A program made the position numbers and the translations under genes. From Haematobia irritans (taxonomy: Eukaryota; Arthropoda; Insecta; Diptera; Muscidae), in assembly GCF_050003625.1 (NCBI RefSeq), contig NC_134401.1, forward strand, positions 68,676,537 to 68,740,536: a DNA stretch of 64,000 bases. Reading direction: 5' to 3'. The notes below the pieces were generated by a model. The model had not been told where the DNA came from and ran no database searches. It saw only the letters and a list, made by a program, of their open reading frames with translations. Below, one piece after another: positions 54,472-64,000 of the stretch. Positions within the stretch are counted from its first letter, which is position 1. Each line of letters opens with the position of its first letter.

Positions 54472-57075
54472 TTATGCTACGTTTATGGCACCACTTTCAT
54501 TCGATGGTTCTGTGGACGATTTCGGACTACTACCACTTGTAATACTGTTACTTTTCTCAGAAATCGGTGTGACAATTGAAGAAGAATTTGTGGTTGTTAC
54601 TAAATGTCGATTGGCACTCTGTTGAAAATGTGGAGAAAACGAATTGTTATATATGGCACTATGTGTCGATGGTAAAATTGGCTGAATCGACTGTGAAAGG
54701 TTGGAAGAAATGAAGCTTATATCATCGGATACTGTTGCTTGACCGACAAGACTATGTAAAGTTGAATCTGTCATACTGGAGGTTCTGTTGTTAATGTCTG
54801 TACTATTGGAAGCACTTGCATCATCGTGTGGTCTTTTTGTCAACTGGTTTATGCTTAGTGGATTATTAATGTCTCTAGGATTCGCTCCTATAGGACTTCT
54901 TTGAAAAGTCCCATTGTTACTTTGATGTATTTTACTTCTCATGGGGTTACATGACTCAGTCGGGGATATTGTTTCTGTTGTGGATGGAGATTTCTGAGAT
55001 GACATTGCATCAATTACAGATGATTTTAATATTTTATCGGACTCTTCAAAATGACCTACAGTTGCCATATAAGTCCTATTGTTAACCCCTATTTTAAATG
55101 TCGTTGAATGATTTACACTACTATCATTTTTCTTTGTAGAAACAGTATCCAACGATTTGTAAGTTTTGTTAAGACTATCGTGGTTACTGTGAATACCATT
55201 TCCAATCACATTGTTGCTACTGTTATTCATAGCCAGTCCCATCGCCAAATGACTTAAGCGATTTCCGAGCAGCATCGCAGGACTGCTACTAAGGAGAGAA
55301 CGCATCATACGGTCCGATAATGAGGCTGGTAAAGAGGCGGATGCAGTTGTTGACGATGAGCAGGTTGAGCTGTAATTAGACATTGTTGTTGATAAAGGTG
55401 ATGGAAGTGTTGATATAATATTTGACACTGAATTCGGACTACTAACAAGAAGGCCACTAGTTTCGTAGCCAGAATTTGATGTTGGACAGGACGATGAAGA
55501 ACTAGACTGTTGGAAATTTGATTTGATTTGTTGCTGCATTTGTAAATTCGGAGGTTGCAAATGATGCAAGTTTGGGTGACTTAGGCTCTGTTCGTTATAA
55601 CTGGAATTTGTGGCTTCATTTGCACTCTGGACAATAGCCGGGCTAGCCAGACTGGCCCGAGGACTTTGGAAACTAGAAAACCCACTTGGACTTGAAAGGC
55701 TCTGATTTAAAGACTCATTATCATCGTCGTATGTCTTATTATCGTCGCAACTTTCACAACTGCCTATAATGTCATGTTCAATGTCGTCCTCGTCACTTCT
55801 TTGACCGTCTACGTCATCTAATTCATTAAGGTGCTCTTCTTTTACATTATTATAGTTGATACCAATAGATTCCATATAACGAATACATTTTTTTTTACGC
55901 TTGCAAGGTTTGCACCATTGATTTTGTTGGTCGAGACCAAAACGAGCTCTACATTTTTTCATGCTATTCCCTCCAGAATCTGCTGGAGATCTGTCTTTTT
56001 TACGTTTCTTCTTCTTTGAAACATAGCCGTAGTTATCTCTAGCACTCCACCCAGGATATAGCTCCATATGTAACTGCCGCTCTTGACGTGCTTTTTCATA
56101 ATATTTACTTTGTTCTTCTCTTGACAACTCGTGCCACCGTCTACCAAGTATTTGATTGATAGCAGCAGATTCTTTGAGTGTACACTCAGCAACAACTTTC
56201 GCCCTCATTTCTTTCATATATAACATAAAAGCGTTCAATGGTTTTTTTATATGAGGCTTTTTCTTTTCGGACGAATTATCTTTACAATTGTCATAGCTCT
56301 GTATACCCCTCACATGTTTACTATTGTCAGTTTTTAAGAACCTATTGTTTGTGGATGTATCCGAATTACCATCTTGTTTTGGACTCGATGCTGTAGTTGT
56401 ATGATGTGTATTAAGCATAAGCTGTTGTGATGTATGTACAGACGGAAGAAGGCTAGGGGAAAATCGAAATGAAAAATCACCAGAAAGTGTGGAATTGATA
56501 GGAAGGGAAGTTGGATACGGACTTCTGAAACTTGACGTTGCAGAATATACCGAAGGCGTGTGCCACGTTGCCACTTGCGTCATATCAGGTGTTATCATGG
56601 AGTATGGATATTGACTGGAGGAGAAAGGATATATTGCTTGCCTACTTAAATTTATTGATTTGACATCTAATTGATAAGGAGGTATACCACAATGTGCTGG
56701 TGGAGGCGTTGTGAGATGATCCCCATTGTGGCTGAAAAAGCATGGCAAACTTATTTTATTTGCAATAGTAGCAGGCAATCCTCCAGCAGACCCATTTGAA
56801 TAAGTATACGGGGACACAAGGTAGCCCATATTATACGCAGATGTATGGGGCTCAATTTTGCTGAAGACTGGACTCTGACCAGATCGAATGGATACTTTTC
56901 CACTTTTTTCCTCACTTTCTGTTAAATCGATTAAGCTAGATTTTTCTTCCAACAAATTCTCTGACGAAATTTTTTCATCCTCTCGGTCACCCTCATCTTT
57001 GAACACTTTAACCTCATCTGTGCTTCCTAAATCGTCGCCAGAACTCGTATGACGCGTATGACTTGTATGCGGCAT
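54472..57075 (-). CDS. pan: TCF/LEF transcription factor pangolin, single uninterrupted frame
   Basis: 867 codons, ATG at 57075, in-frame TAG 21 nt upstream, stop TAA at 54472. Residues 1-55 form the acidic beta-catenin/Armadillo-binding segment ([20 protein letters not shown]). Residues about 274-345 are the HMG box ([38 protein letters not shown]), followed by a basic KKKKRKKD tail. Residues 375-397 are the C-clamp with its four Cys ([20 protein letters not shown]). A conserved [20 protein letters not shown] motif sits at about 728-748. The product binds Wnt-response DNA in the nucleus, activating with Armadillo and repressing with Groucho. TCF/LEF genes normally have several coding introns, so an unbroken frame suggests a retrocopy (inference). 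All key residues are intact. Neighbours are only transposons. Confidence 0.93.
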   Translation of the reverse strand: MPHTSHTRHTSSGDDLGSTDEVKVFKDEGDREDEKISSENLLEEKSSLIDLTESEEKSGKVSIRSGQSPVFSKIEPHTSAYNMGYLVSPYTYSNGSAGGLPATIANKISLPCFFSHNGDHLTTPPPAHCGIPPYQLDVKSINLSRQAIYPFSSSQYPYSMITPDMTQVATWHTPSVYSATSSFRSPYPTSLPINSTLSGDFSFRFSPSLLPSVHTSQQLMLNTHHTTTASSPKQDGNSDTSTNNRFLKTDNSKHVRGIQSYDNCKDNSSEKKKPHIKKPLNAFMLYMKEMRAKVVAECTLKESAAINQILGRRWHELSREEQSKYYEKARQERQLHMELYPGWSARDNYGYVSKKKKRKKDRSPADSGGNSMKKCRARFGLDQQNQWCKPCKRKKKCIRYMESIGINYNNVKEEHLNELDDVDGQRSDEDDIEHDIIGSCESCDDNKTYDDDNESLNQSLSSPSGFSSFQSPRASLASPAIVQSANEATNSSYNEQSLSHPNLHHLQPPNLQMQQQIKSNFQQSSSSSSCPTSNSGYETSGLLVSSPNSVSNIISTLPSPLSTTMSNYSSTCSSSTTASASLPASLSDRMMRSLLSSSPAMLLGNRLSHLAMGLAMNNSSNNVIGNGIHSNHDSLNKTYKSLDTVSTKKNDSSVNHSTTFKIGVNNRTYMATVGHFEESDKILKSSVIDAMSSQKSPSTTETISPTESCNPMRSKIHQSNNGTFQRSPIGANPRDINNPLSINQLTKRPHDDASASNSTDINNRTSSMTDSTLHSLVGQATVSDDISFISSNLSQSIQPILPSTHSAIYNNSFSPHFQQSANRHLVTTTNSSSIVTPISEKSNSITSGSSPKSSTEPSNESGAINVA

Positions 57076-58271
57076 GACGGACTTTCGATTATACTATTTG
57101 TTGTAATTTAAACTAAGTGATATTTGAAGATTTTTTTCTAAAATATTTTTATAAATGTGATTGCACGGTATTGGTTACAATAATTATCGCTGTTTTAAAT
57201 TTCTTTTTTAAAGATTTTACTGTTACGATATGATTTAATTTGGTTCCAATACATAATATGCATCCTACATTATAAGTTTATATAATGTTTACAAATTGCA
57301 TGTGATATTTTCTCATCTTTAATATAAAATATACAAAAAAATTTGCTTTAAAAATAAATATATCCTTGATGTCTAATGAACGATACTACATATCTATTGG
57401 TTCGAAACATGCTTTAATAAAACAATCATGTATTTTTTGGAAGACATCAAATATATACTTATTTTCAAAAAACAAATATGAAGCAAGTTAGATGGTCATT
57501 GAAAGTTATTACTAGTTAATTAAGTAATTCAAAGCAGGAATAAAAGTAACATCTAAACAGTTGTATTTTACATTTACCTTAGTGATCACAGATTCAATAT
57601 AATGTATTGTTCACGTATTTTAAGAAGTAAAAGGTTTATATAATATTGCGTTATTTTCATATAATCATGATCATCACCATTCAAAAATACTCTGGAGCTG
57701 AAGTGATCTGCAAAATAGCGAACAAGTAGGCGAACATTGGTCATCAGGATTTTCCAGTGGTACTAAGGATGTCAGAGAGATAACTCAGCCGAAGTGTTGG
57801 AATACAATCGATATTCTTACACCTTGAGTAATCAATTCAGCAAATTCCTAATAACAAAAAAATTAAAAAAAAAAACAAAAAACAAAAACAAAAAAGTAAA
57901 AAAAATTAAAATACAAAAATAAAAATCAATATACATATATATATATATATTGCAGTTATAATATTTGAAATATGAAGATATCAAAGATAATATGTTGTAA
58001 CATGTATTGTCCCTTATCAATTACTTCCTGTTGTTAGTACATATTAGAACTCGACCGAAGTGGACATTTTATGCAGTGGACAAAAAATGCAATATTTGTC
58101 CGAAGACGAAGCCGGAATTAATTTTTTATTAAAAAAATACCTAACTATTCTTGCGCGACTTTCAACAATCCAAATCCCATAGTTTGATGAGAATGCAGAT
58201 TACAATAGTTTGCATCTTAACACAAATAACAAAGTCTTAAGTGGTGCATCATACATTAAAAAACTTTAATC
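57076..58271. other. 5' flank of pangolin, non-coding
   Basis: AT-rich with no supportable exon. An A-rich tract (57848-57925) and a (TA)n run (57935-57950) are present. No TATA box or initiator can be assigned with confidence. Confidence 0.5.
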
Positions 58272-58320
58272 TTAAGGTAAGTACTATGTTCGGGTTTTGC
58301 ACCTAACCACTAAACTAAAA
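58272..58320 (+). repeat. M1-type element end
   Basis: TTAAGGTAAGTACTATGTTCG followed by GGTTTTGCACC resembles the M1 end at 40636 and 63403. No partner end found. Confidence 0.4.
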
Positions 58321-59149
58321 TTTTTTATTCAGTACATCCTTGAAATATTGAACCACCAGCGTATATTAATATTTATATCCTTTAGTAGAGAATAATATTT
58401 ACAATTATTATATGTTATTAACTTTTTTATCAAAGGTGCTCTAGCGAAAACTGTAAGGTATTTTACATACATTTACGAAGTATTTTACCATACGTCAATA
58501 ACGTCGTAAAACTTTGTTAAATACTTAGTTTATGAATAAATAAGAATTTTAATAGTATACATTTTTTAGAACCATTTATTCCATACTTTTTTAACAATTT
58601 TTGTATTTACGAATGCCTTTTCCTTATAGAAAAAGACTAAGAAAATGCAAATGTGGCAACTTTTATAAGCGTGCTATCGCCAGTTTAATTTCACATAACC
58701 GCCCGTGTAAAAATCGGTGGATCTTATCATATATAATTATATCAAAGTCTATCTACCCAGTCAGAAGTTTACGATGGTTATAAATATTGAGCGTTGTAAC
58801 AGCGTTGGAACCCAACGTTGAAACATCGCTTGCTAAACAAATCAATTGACGGCTTTTAAATAGTAAATTTTCCATAAAATTATCGTTGTAAATGCATGTT
58901 CCATCAATGTCCAATGGTTTTTAATGAGTAATGGAGGTATTATTGTTGATATGAATTGATTTATAATAGGATAATGTTCCTTTATCATATAAAGTGAATA
59001 TGTACATTAACAGTGAAACCACTAGGAACAACAATTTTGGTTAATTTTACAAATGAGGCAATTGTAGAAAGTTTCAACTAAACTAAACGCTGACATCACG
59101 CCAAAACCCAAATATAAGTACTTATTTATCGACCAATTGAATAAATTTT
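58321..59149. other. Non-coding AT-rich stretch
   Basis: No gene supported. A 60-codon frame at 58601-58783 has no recognisable features. Confidence 0.5.
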
Positions 59150-59700
59150 GTTAGACACGTACATGCAACCTACGCCATTGTGATGGATACAATGTGCTTC
59201 GAAAGGATCGCACAAGAAGTGGAGGTGGTGGCCTGGCTTTCCAGACACTAGTGACCCGTATATGGAATGTATGGGGGTAGCAGTCAAGTCTGGGGCTGCC
59301 GATCTCGGCATACAATGTGTATATACCGCCGGTTGGTAGCTGTGCTCCAGGTTATTGTCCAAACATTGAGTGGCTATTGTGCGGGCATAACCGATTGGTT
59401 TTTGGAGACTTTAATGCCCACCATGAACTTTGGCATTCACTCCTAGGTAATGACCAGAGAAGCATAGCTTTGGCAGAGCAGATAGATGACTCCACATTTT
59501 GCACGGTGAACGAATTATGGGTGACTGCAGCAGTTCGCCAGATTTATCTTTAGCGTCGCCTGTACTGATAAATGACGTTTCCTGGCAACCTGTCATTTCA
59601 TTAGAATCGGGCCACCTCCCCATAATTCTCACCATTAACCGACCCTCCGATTTCATAACCTCTGAACGCCGGACGTTTATCAATCAAAAAAAAGCCAACT
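59150..59700 (+). pseudogene. LINE B endonuclease
   Basis: In pieces: RSGGGGLAF, ECMGVAVKSGAADLGI, YNVYIPPVGSCAPGY, then LVFGDFNAHHELWHSLLGND (the GDFNAHH..W catalytic block) and VSWQPVISLESGHLPIILTI, where the usual SDHLPI is SGHLPI, a lost catalytic Asp. Frameshifts occur near 59310, 59530 and 59690. Confidence 0.87.
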
Positions 59701-61330
59701 GAAGGAAGGCTTCAGAGAATACACCGATCGCCGCTTCAGTGAGCTCCCGTCCCCCTCTCATGTTCATGTTGCCCAGAGGGCGTTCCGGGACATCATCAAC
59801 GCAGCAGCCGCTCGCTTCATACCCGCTGGTCGAATTGCCCAAGTGAGTCCCAACTTCACAGCCGAAGCGGCGGAACTCGCAGACGAGCGTGATGAACGCC
59901 GTCGTGCTAACCCTGCTGATGCTAGAATCAGAGAACTAAATCTAGAGATTAGTAAGATAGTCGACGAGCACAAGAGCAACACTTGGTTAGAGCACCTGAA
60001 GCAATGCAACTTAGGCACAGGGACTGGTAAATTGTGGTCAGCAGTGAGAGCCCTCTCGAACCCCGCTACAAGGGATGATGGGATTTCAGTCACCTTTGGT
60101 GACGTGACTGTGACTGATCCGAAGAGATGCGCAAATACTTCAACCGACTGTTTGTCGAGCATCCCGAGAGTGATAGAGCGAAAAGGAGAGCCACTCGTCG
60201 CATACGTGGTCTCCGAGCCGACGACACACCACAATTTACCGCAGCCGAAGTTACCAATGTCATCAACAGCGCGAAACCATCTAAGGCGCTGGGCCCTGAC
60301 GGAATTTCAATGCTAATGCTGAAGCATCTGGGAATACTGGGAGTTGAGTACCTGACCAGACTCCTCAATTTGTCCTTGGAATCACTCATTATACCCGATG
60401 TCTGGAAGATGGGAAGAGTGATTCCACTATTGAAGCCAGGCAAAGATTCGAGTAAAGGTGAATCGTCATGGATTCCATAAGGTACACAATACGACGACGG
60501 CCTTACATGCCATTTCGACACATATCAATAGGGGACTTAATCAGCCCAAGCCGTGTCATAGGACGGTCCTCGTGGCGCTTGACCTATCGAAAGCGTTCGA
60601 TACGGTCAACCATGCCACATTATTCGAGGACATCGAGAACACGTGCCTACCGGCAAGAACGAAGCGTTGGGTTCTGAATTATATGTGTGGACGCCAGTCG
60701 TACGTGGAATTCCGGGACAAGAAGTCAAACCCCCGTAGAGTTAAACAGGGAGTTCCCCAGGGCGGGTGATATCTCCGGCACTGTTTAACCTCTACCTGTC
60801 CTCGATTCCCCCTCCTGGCGGCGTCGAGATTGTGTCTTATGCGGACGATTGCACAATCATGGCATCCGGGCCCATTGTTGATGACATTTGCGATCGATTA
60901 AATGTCTACCTCGCTGATCTTACCAGTTATTTCACTGCAAGAAATTTGAGGATATCTCCCACCAAATCCTCAGCCACACTATTCCCTACATGGATGGCGG
61001 AAGTACGCAGGCAGTTGAATGTCAGAGTCGATGGCGAAACAATTCCGACAACAAATTACCCCAAGATTCTCGGGGTCACATTCGACAGCCTTTATAAGTC
61101 GTCCGCCCATTCCACTGCAATTTGTGATAAGCTCCGCGGTAGAAACAAGGTACTCAAGTCGCTTGCCGGCAGCACTTTGGGTGCGGACAAAGAAACCTTG
61201 TTAACTACATACAAGGCAATTGGCCGGTCAGTGGTAAACTATACAGCGCCAGTGTGGACACCTCAAACGAGCGATACGCAGTGGAATAACATACCGACCT
61301 GTCAGACAAGGGTAGTTTTGGCCCAACTAA
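59701..61330 (+). pseudogene. LINE B linker and reverse transcriptase
   Basis: Linker in 59843-60316. RT pieces: SAKPSKALGPDGISMLMLKH and VWKMGRVIPLLKPGKDSSKG (60127-60480), VALDLSKAFDTVNHATLFED and RVKQGVPQGG (60458-60769), then ISPALFNLYLSSIPPPGG and the catalytic VSYADDCTIMASG (60766-61330), followed by ISPTKSSATLF, PKILGVTFDSL and YKAIGRSVVNYTAPVW. There are frameshifts near 60120, 60470 and 60768 and a deletion near 60470. All catalytic Asp of the YADD are present. After TRVVLAQLR the frame runs into the MITE. Confidence 0.9.
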
Positions 61331-61541
61331 GGGCGTTTTCGATTCGCAAAAAATATGTTGCCTTGGTGTTACACTACTTTTTCCCTAATTGACATTTCGG
61401 CCAAATGATAGTGTAATTCTAAAGTTATTATTAATTTATAATATTGTGAGGTATAAAGTATCTAAAATCTATGACAGTGTCCTTGATATCTTGCAATCAA
61501 TTTCGAGAATGTTGCACCTTTTTTCCCAATCGAAATCGCCA
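61331..61541. mobile_element. 211-bp MITE in LINE B
   Basis: Ends GGGCGTTTTCGATT and AATCGAAATCGCC are inverted over about 30 bp. TAA on both sides (61328-61330 and 61542-61544). The empty site is seen at 32330-32350 (minus strand GCCCAATTAAGATCAGG). TAA duplication and GGG start fit PIF/Harbinger-type MITEs. Confidence 0.92.
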
Positions 61542-61544
61542 TAA

Positions 61545-61690
61545 GATCAGGCAAGTGCAGCCGCCTCAATTCATACTTATCAGTGATTGATATCAGCGTA
61601 GCTGACGTGTGTCCCATATGTAATCAAGGGCCACATGACACTCGTCACCTTTTTGCTTGCCCAGCTAAGCCTACCCCGTCTCACTACCAC
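61545..61690 (+). pseudogene. LINE B C-terminal zinc-finger-like region
   Basis: Continues after the MITE as GKCSRLNSYLSVIDISVADV and CPICNQGPHDTRHLFACPAK, a CX2C...HX4C motif, then breaks at the hAT-type element. It matches 32445-32200. Confidence 0.88.
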
Positions 61691-63245
61691 CAGTGTTGCC
61701 AGTATTGGGGATTTTTCCCCAAATTGGGGATATTTTTTCATGAATGGGGACGAAATTTCTGAGTTGGAGACTTGGGGATTTGGCGGGGAATTTCCATAAA
61801 TTTGGGGATTTTTGTGGGGAATTTTCCGAGAAATCGGTTTAATTTTTTTATAAATAAAATTTTATTTCTATCGAAAATTTTGTCAATTTTTTTTTCTATA
61901 GAAAATTTTGCCAAAATTTTATTTCTATAGAGAAAATTTTGTCAGAAGTTTATTTCTCTACAATATTTTGTCAAAATTTTATTTCTATAGAAAATTTTTT
62001 CAATATTTTATTTCTATAGAAAATTCCGCCAAAATTTTATTTCTATAGAAAATTTTTTCAAACTTTTATTTGTATAGAGAATTTTGTCAAAATTTTATTT
62101 TATATAGAAAATTTTGTCAAAATTTTATTTCGATGGAAAATTTTGTCAAAATTTTATTACTATAGAAAATTTTATTTCTCTAGAAAATTTTGTCAAATTT
62201 TTATTTCTATAGAAAATTTCGCCAAATTTTATTTCTTTAGAAATTTTTGTCAAAATTTTATTTCTTTAGAAATTTTTGTCAAAATTTTATTTCTATAGAA
62301 AATTTTTTCAATATTTTATTTCTATAGAAAATTTTTTTCAATATTTTATTTCTATAGAAAATTTTTTCAATATTTTATTTCAATAGAAATTTTTGTCAAT
62401 ATTTTATTTCTATAGAAAATTTTGTCAAAATTTTATTTTATATAGAAAATTTTGTCAATTTTATTTTATATGGAAAATTTTGTCAAAATTTTATTTTATA
62501 TAGAAAATTTTGTCAATTTTTTTTATATAGAAAATTTTGTCAAAATTTTATTTCTATGAAAAATTTTGTCAAAATTTTATTTCAATAAAAATGTTTGTCA
62601 AAATTTTATTTCTATGGAAAATTTTGTCAAAATTTTATTTCTATATAGACAATATTGTCAAAATTTTATTTCTGTAAAATATTTTGTCAAAATTGTATTT
62701 CTATGTAGAAAAAATTCTCATTTTTTTGTATATAAGAAATTCCTCAAAATTTTATATCTACAGAGAAAATTTTGTCAGAAGTTTATTTCTATAGAAAATT
62801 TATGAAGTACCTCTTTGAAAAATGTACCAAAATATAAAAAATTCTACCAATCTACAAAATAATAAAAAATCTACTATTTCTGGTAGAATTCTACCAATTT
62901 TGGGAACCCAATTTTACTACTTGAATATTTAGAAGTAATTTTTCGTTTATAAAGACAAGGTGACCGACTCCCATTTTCATATCTCCAGCATTTGGAAGAC
63001 GATCACCAGTCTCTTGGTGTTGTGGTTCGAAATCTTATTGCAGCTTGCTGGATTTGACAAAATTTTAATATTTAAACTATTAATGATTTGCGACAGCAGA
63101 GCCTTTTACTTTTTTTCAAAAAAAAAAAAACTTGTCACAAATGTATTGGGGATTTTTGTGAGGAATTTAAATTTAAATTGGGGATTTTTGGGGACGAAAA
63201 CATCATAATTTGGGGACAAGACCCAGAAAAATACTGGCAACACTG
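61691..63245. mobile_element. hAT-type non-autonomous element with internal minisatellite
   Basis: Ends CAGTGTTGCCAGTATT and complement AATACTGGCAACACTG. Flanks are ACTACCAC (61683-61690) and ACTACCAG (63246-63253), a 7/8 match, hAT-like. Subterminal regions are rich in TTGGGGATTTTTGGGG on both sides. No transposase frame. LINE B 3' UTR sequence resumes after it (AGATCACTCTGGACACA, also at 32195 in the other copy). Confidence 0.93.
61851..62806 (+). repeat. 29-bp minisatellite inside the hAT-type element
   Basis: About 33 imperfect copies of a unit like ATTTTATTTCTATAGAAA plus ATTTTGTCAAA. Units vary by base changes and 1-3 bp indels. TTTCTATAGAAA is palindromic, so each unit can pair. No coding role. 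Confidence 0.93.
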
Positions 63246-63402
63246 ACTACCAGATCACTCTGGACACACCCCATCCTTGGACACACACACAGCAGAGTTC
63301 TTTGATCTGGCTACCAGCTGAACTACACAAGCATAGAACAAAATGGATGAAACTACATTAAAACCTGTTACAACAACAACAACAACCTTTTTTCACATGT
63401 TA

Positions 63403-63629
63403 AGGTGAGTATTAACTTCGAGTTTAGCCGCTTAAATCGCCAAAGTGTAAACTAAATCAGTAAAAAAATGCATAAAATTATACATATTTGTTGCAAATTT
63501 TATTATAACTTAATGGGGAAAAGCCCAAAGCAAATTTACACAGAGTTTGTATTCCTTAAAATGGATTATTAAAGAAAAATAATCGTGAAAAAATTACGTT
63601 TTTAGCGGATAAACTCGAACTTAATACCT
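63403..63629. mobile_element. M1-family MITE, complete copy
   Basis: Left AGGTGAGTATTAACTTCGAG then TTTAGCCGCT; right complement AGGTATTAAGTTCGAGTTTA then TCCGCT. TTA on both sides (63400-63402 and 63630-63632). 227 bp. It is the reference for partial copies at 1812, 37438, 40636 and 58272. Confidence 0.87.
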
Positions 63630-63632
63630 TTA

Positions 63633-63931
63633 AAGAAAATTTCATTGTTTGAAGGAAAAAATTGGAGTTCAGTATTGCAAGAATGTCTTTTGGTGCATTT
63701 GGGGTAAAATGTACAAATCTTTTGGCGCATTTGGGGTAAAATGTAAAAATCTTAAGAAATTCTGAAGTGTTTTGTTTGAAATACGCACATTTGTGTATAA
63801 CTTTTTCCCTTTGTTAAGTTCATTTTAGTGTCGTAGAGGGTTCTCTTTTTGATGTACCGTTGGTGTTATGTATGGAAGATGTATAATGTAGTCAAATTAA
63901 AAACCACAATTTGAATTTTAAGTGACAAAAA
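63633..63931. repeat. Spacer with a 32-bp tandem pair
   Basis: Two units (63686-63717 and 63718-63749) of TCTTTTGGYGCATTTGGGGT plus AAAATGTAMAAA. The rest of the stretch holds nothing recognisable. Confidence 0.75.
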
Positions 63932-64000
63932 GTCAGAGTCGATGGCGAAACAATTCCGACAACAAATTACCCCAAGATTCTCGGGGTCACATTCGACAGC
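63932..64000 (+). pseudogene. Start of a second LINE B RT copy, cut by the window edge
   Basis: The 69 bp are identical to 61021-61089 (RT C-terminal part, VRVDGETIPTTNYPKILGVT). A 5'-truncated LINE B insertion, or a local duplicate, continues beyond the right edge. Confidence 0.92.

Larger units (their letters stand above)
59150..63387 (+). mobile_element. LINE B, jockey/I-like non-LTR retrotransposon with two insertions
   Basis: Runs from mid-endonuclease (59150) through RT (60090-61330) to the C-terminal zinc-finger-like region (61545-61690) and, after a hAT-type insertion (61691-63245), to a 3' UTR ending in (CAA)n at 63369-63387. It is also interrupted by a 211-bp MITE (61331-61541). 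5'-truncated. Its C-terminus is the same as the fragment at 32100-32445, and a further copy starts at 63932. Confidence 0.9.

Noticed and set aside
55831..56195. Small frames overlapping pangolin on both strands
   Set aside because: They lie inside the HMG/C-clamp coding region in other frames and have no support of their own.
57832..58020. Poly(A) tail of a pangolin retrocopy
   Set aside because: The A-rich tract is on the plus strand upstream of the gene's 5' end. A tail of this minus-strand gene should be T-rich on the plus strand to the left of 54472.
61851..62806. CRISPR-like regular repeats
   Set aside because: Units are contiguous with no unique spacers, vary in length, and lie in a hAT-type element of an insect genome. 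It is a minisatellite.

Overview
The window is animal (insect) genomic DNA, most likely from a higher fly (Diptera: Brachycera, probably a calyptrate such as a muscid). The evidence is one long open reading frame that is plainly the fly TCF/LEF factor pangolin, together with jockey-type LINEs, mariner, hAT and Ty3-type elements and tRNA-derived SINEs typical of large fly genomes. It is AT-rich, gene-poor and dominated by transposable elements. I see no tRNA or rRNA gene, operon or CRISPR. The only intact cellular coding sequence is pangolin (54472-57075, minus), and it is unusual in having no intron.

Layout. 1-1460: 3' part of an env-bearing LTR element running in from the left edge. 1461-3339: repeats and a hAT-type MITE. 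3340-11641: a complete but decayed Ty3-type LTR retrotransposon on the minus strand with 1.5-1.7 kb LTRs, a 4-bp target duplication and a tRNA primer site. 11870-17500: hAT transposase debris and a jockey LINE (minus) broken by MITEs. 16024-25677: a near-identical head-to-tail duplication of 4.7/4.9 kb that contains jockey gag, hAT debris, a TIR element, a 604-bp foldback and the start of a second LINE (here called LINE C), whose copy 2 runs on to about 27690. 28224-38735: mariner relics, a SINE that splits a coiled-coil ORF, jockey and LINE fragments, and several MITEs, most with 3-bp TTA/TAA-like target duplications. 38736-53930: a graveyard of six or so copies of one RNase-H-bearing LINE (LINE A) in both orientations, including a triple nest (LINE > Harbinger-like > DD41D mariner) and a copy inserted into its own family. 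54472-57075: pangolin. 59150-63387: another LINE (LINE B) carrying a 211-bp MITE and a 1.55-kb hAT-type element filled by a 29-bp minisatellite. The right edge cuts a further LINE B copy.

How the parts relate. LINE A provides the 3' tail that is copied at the end of a tRNA-headed SINE and in two tiny tail-only insertions, so it was probably the enzyme source for that SINE. The many short TIR elements with TTA/TAA/ATT-like duplications suggest a past burst of PIF/Harbinger-like activity. Apart from pangolin, almost every coding stretch is broken by stops or frameshifts. The LINE A and LINE B copies keep long open stretches, which points to fairly recent activity. Names LINE A, B and C, M1 and the X/Y cassette are local labels used here only.
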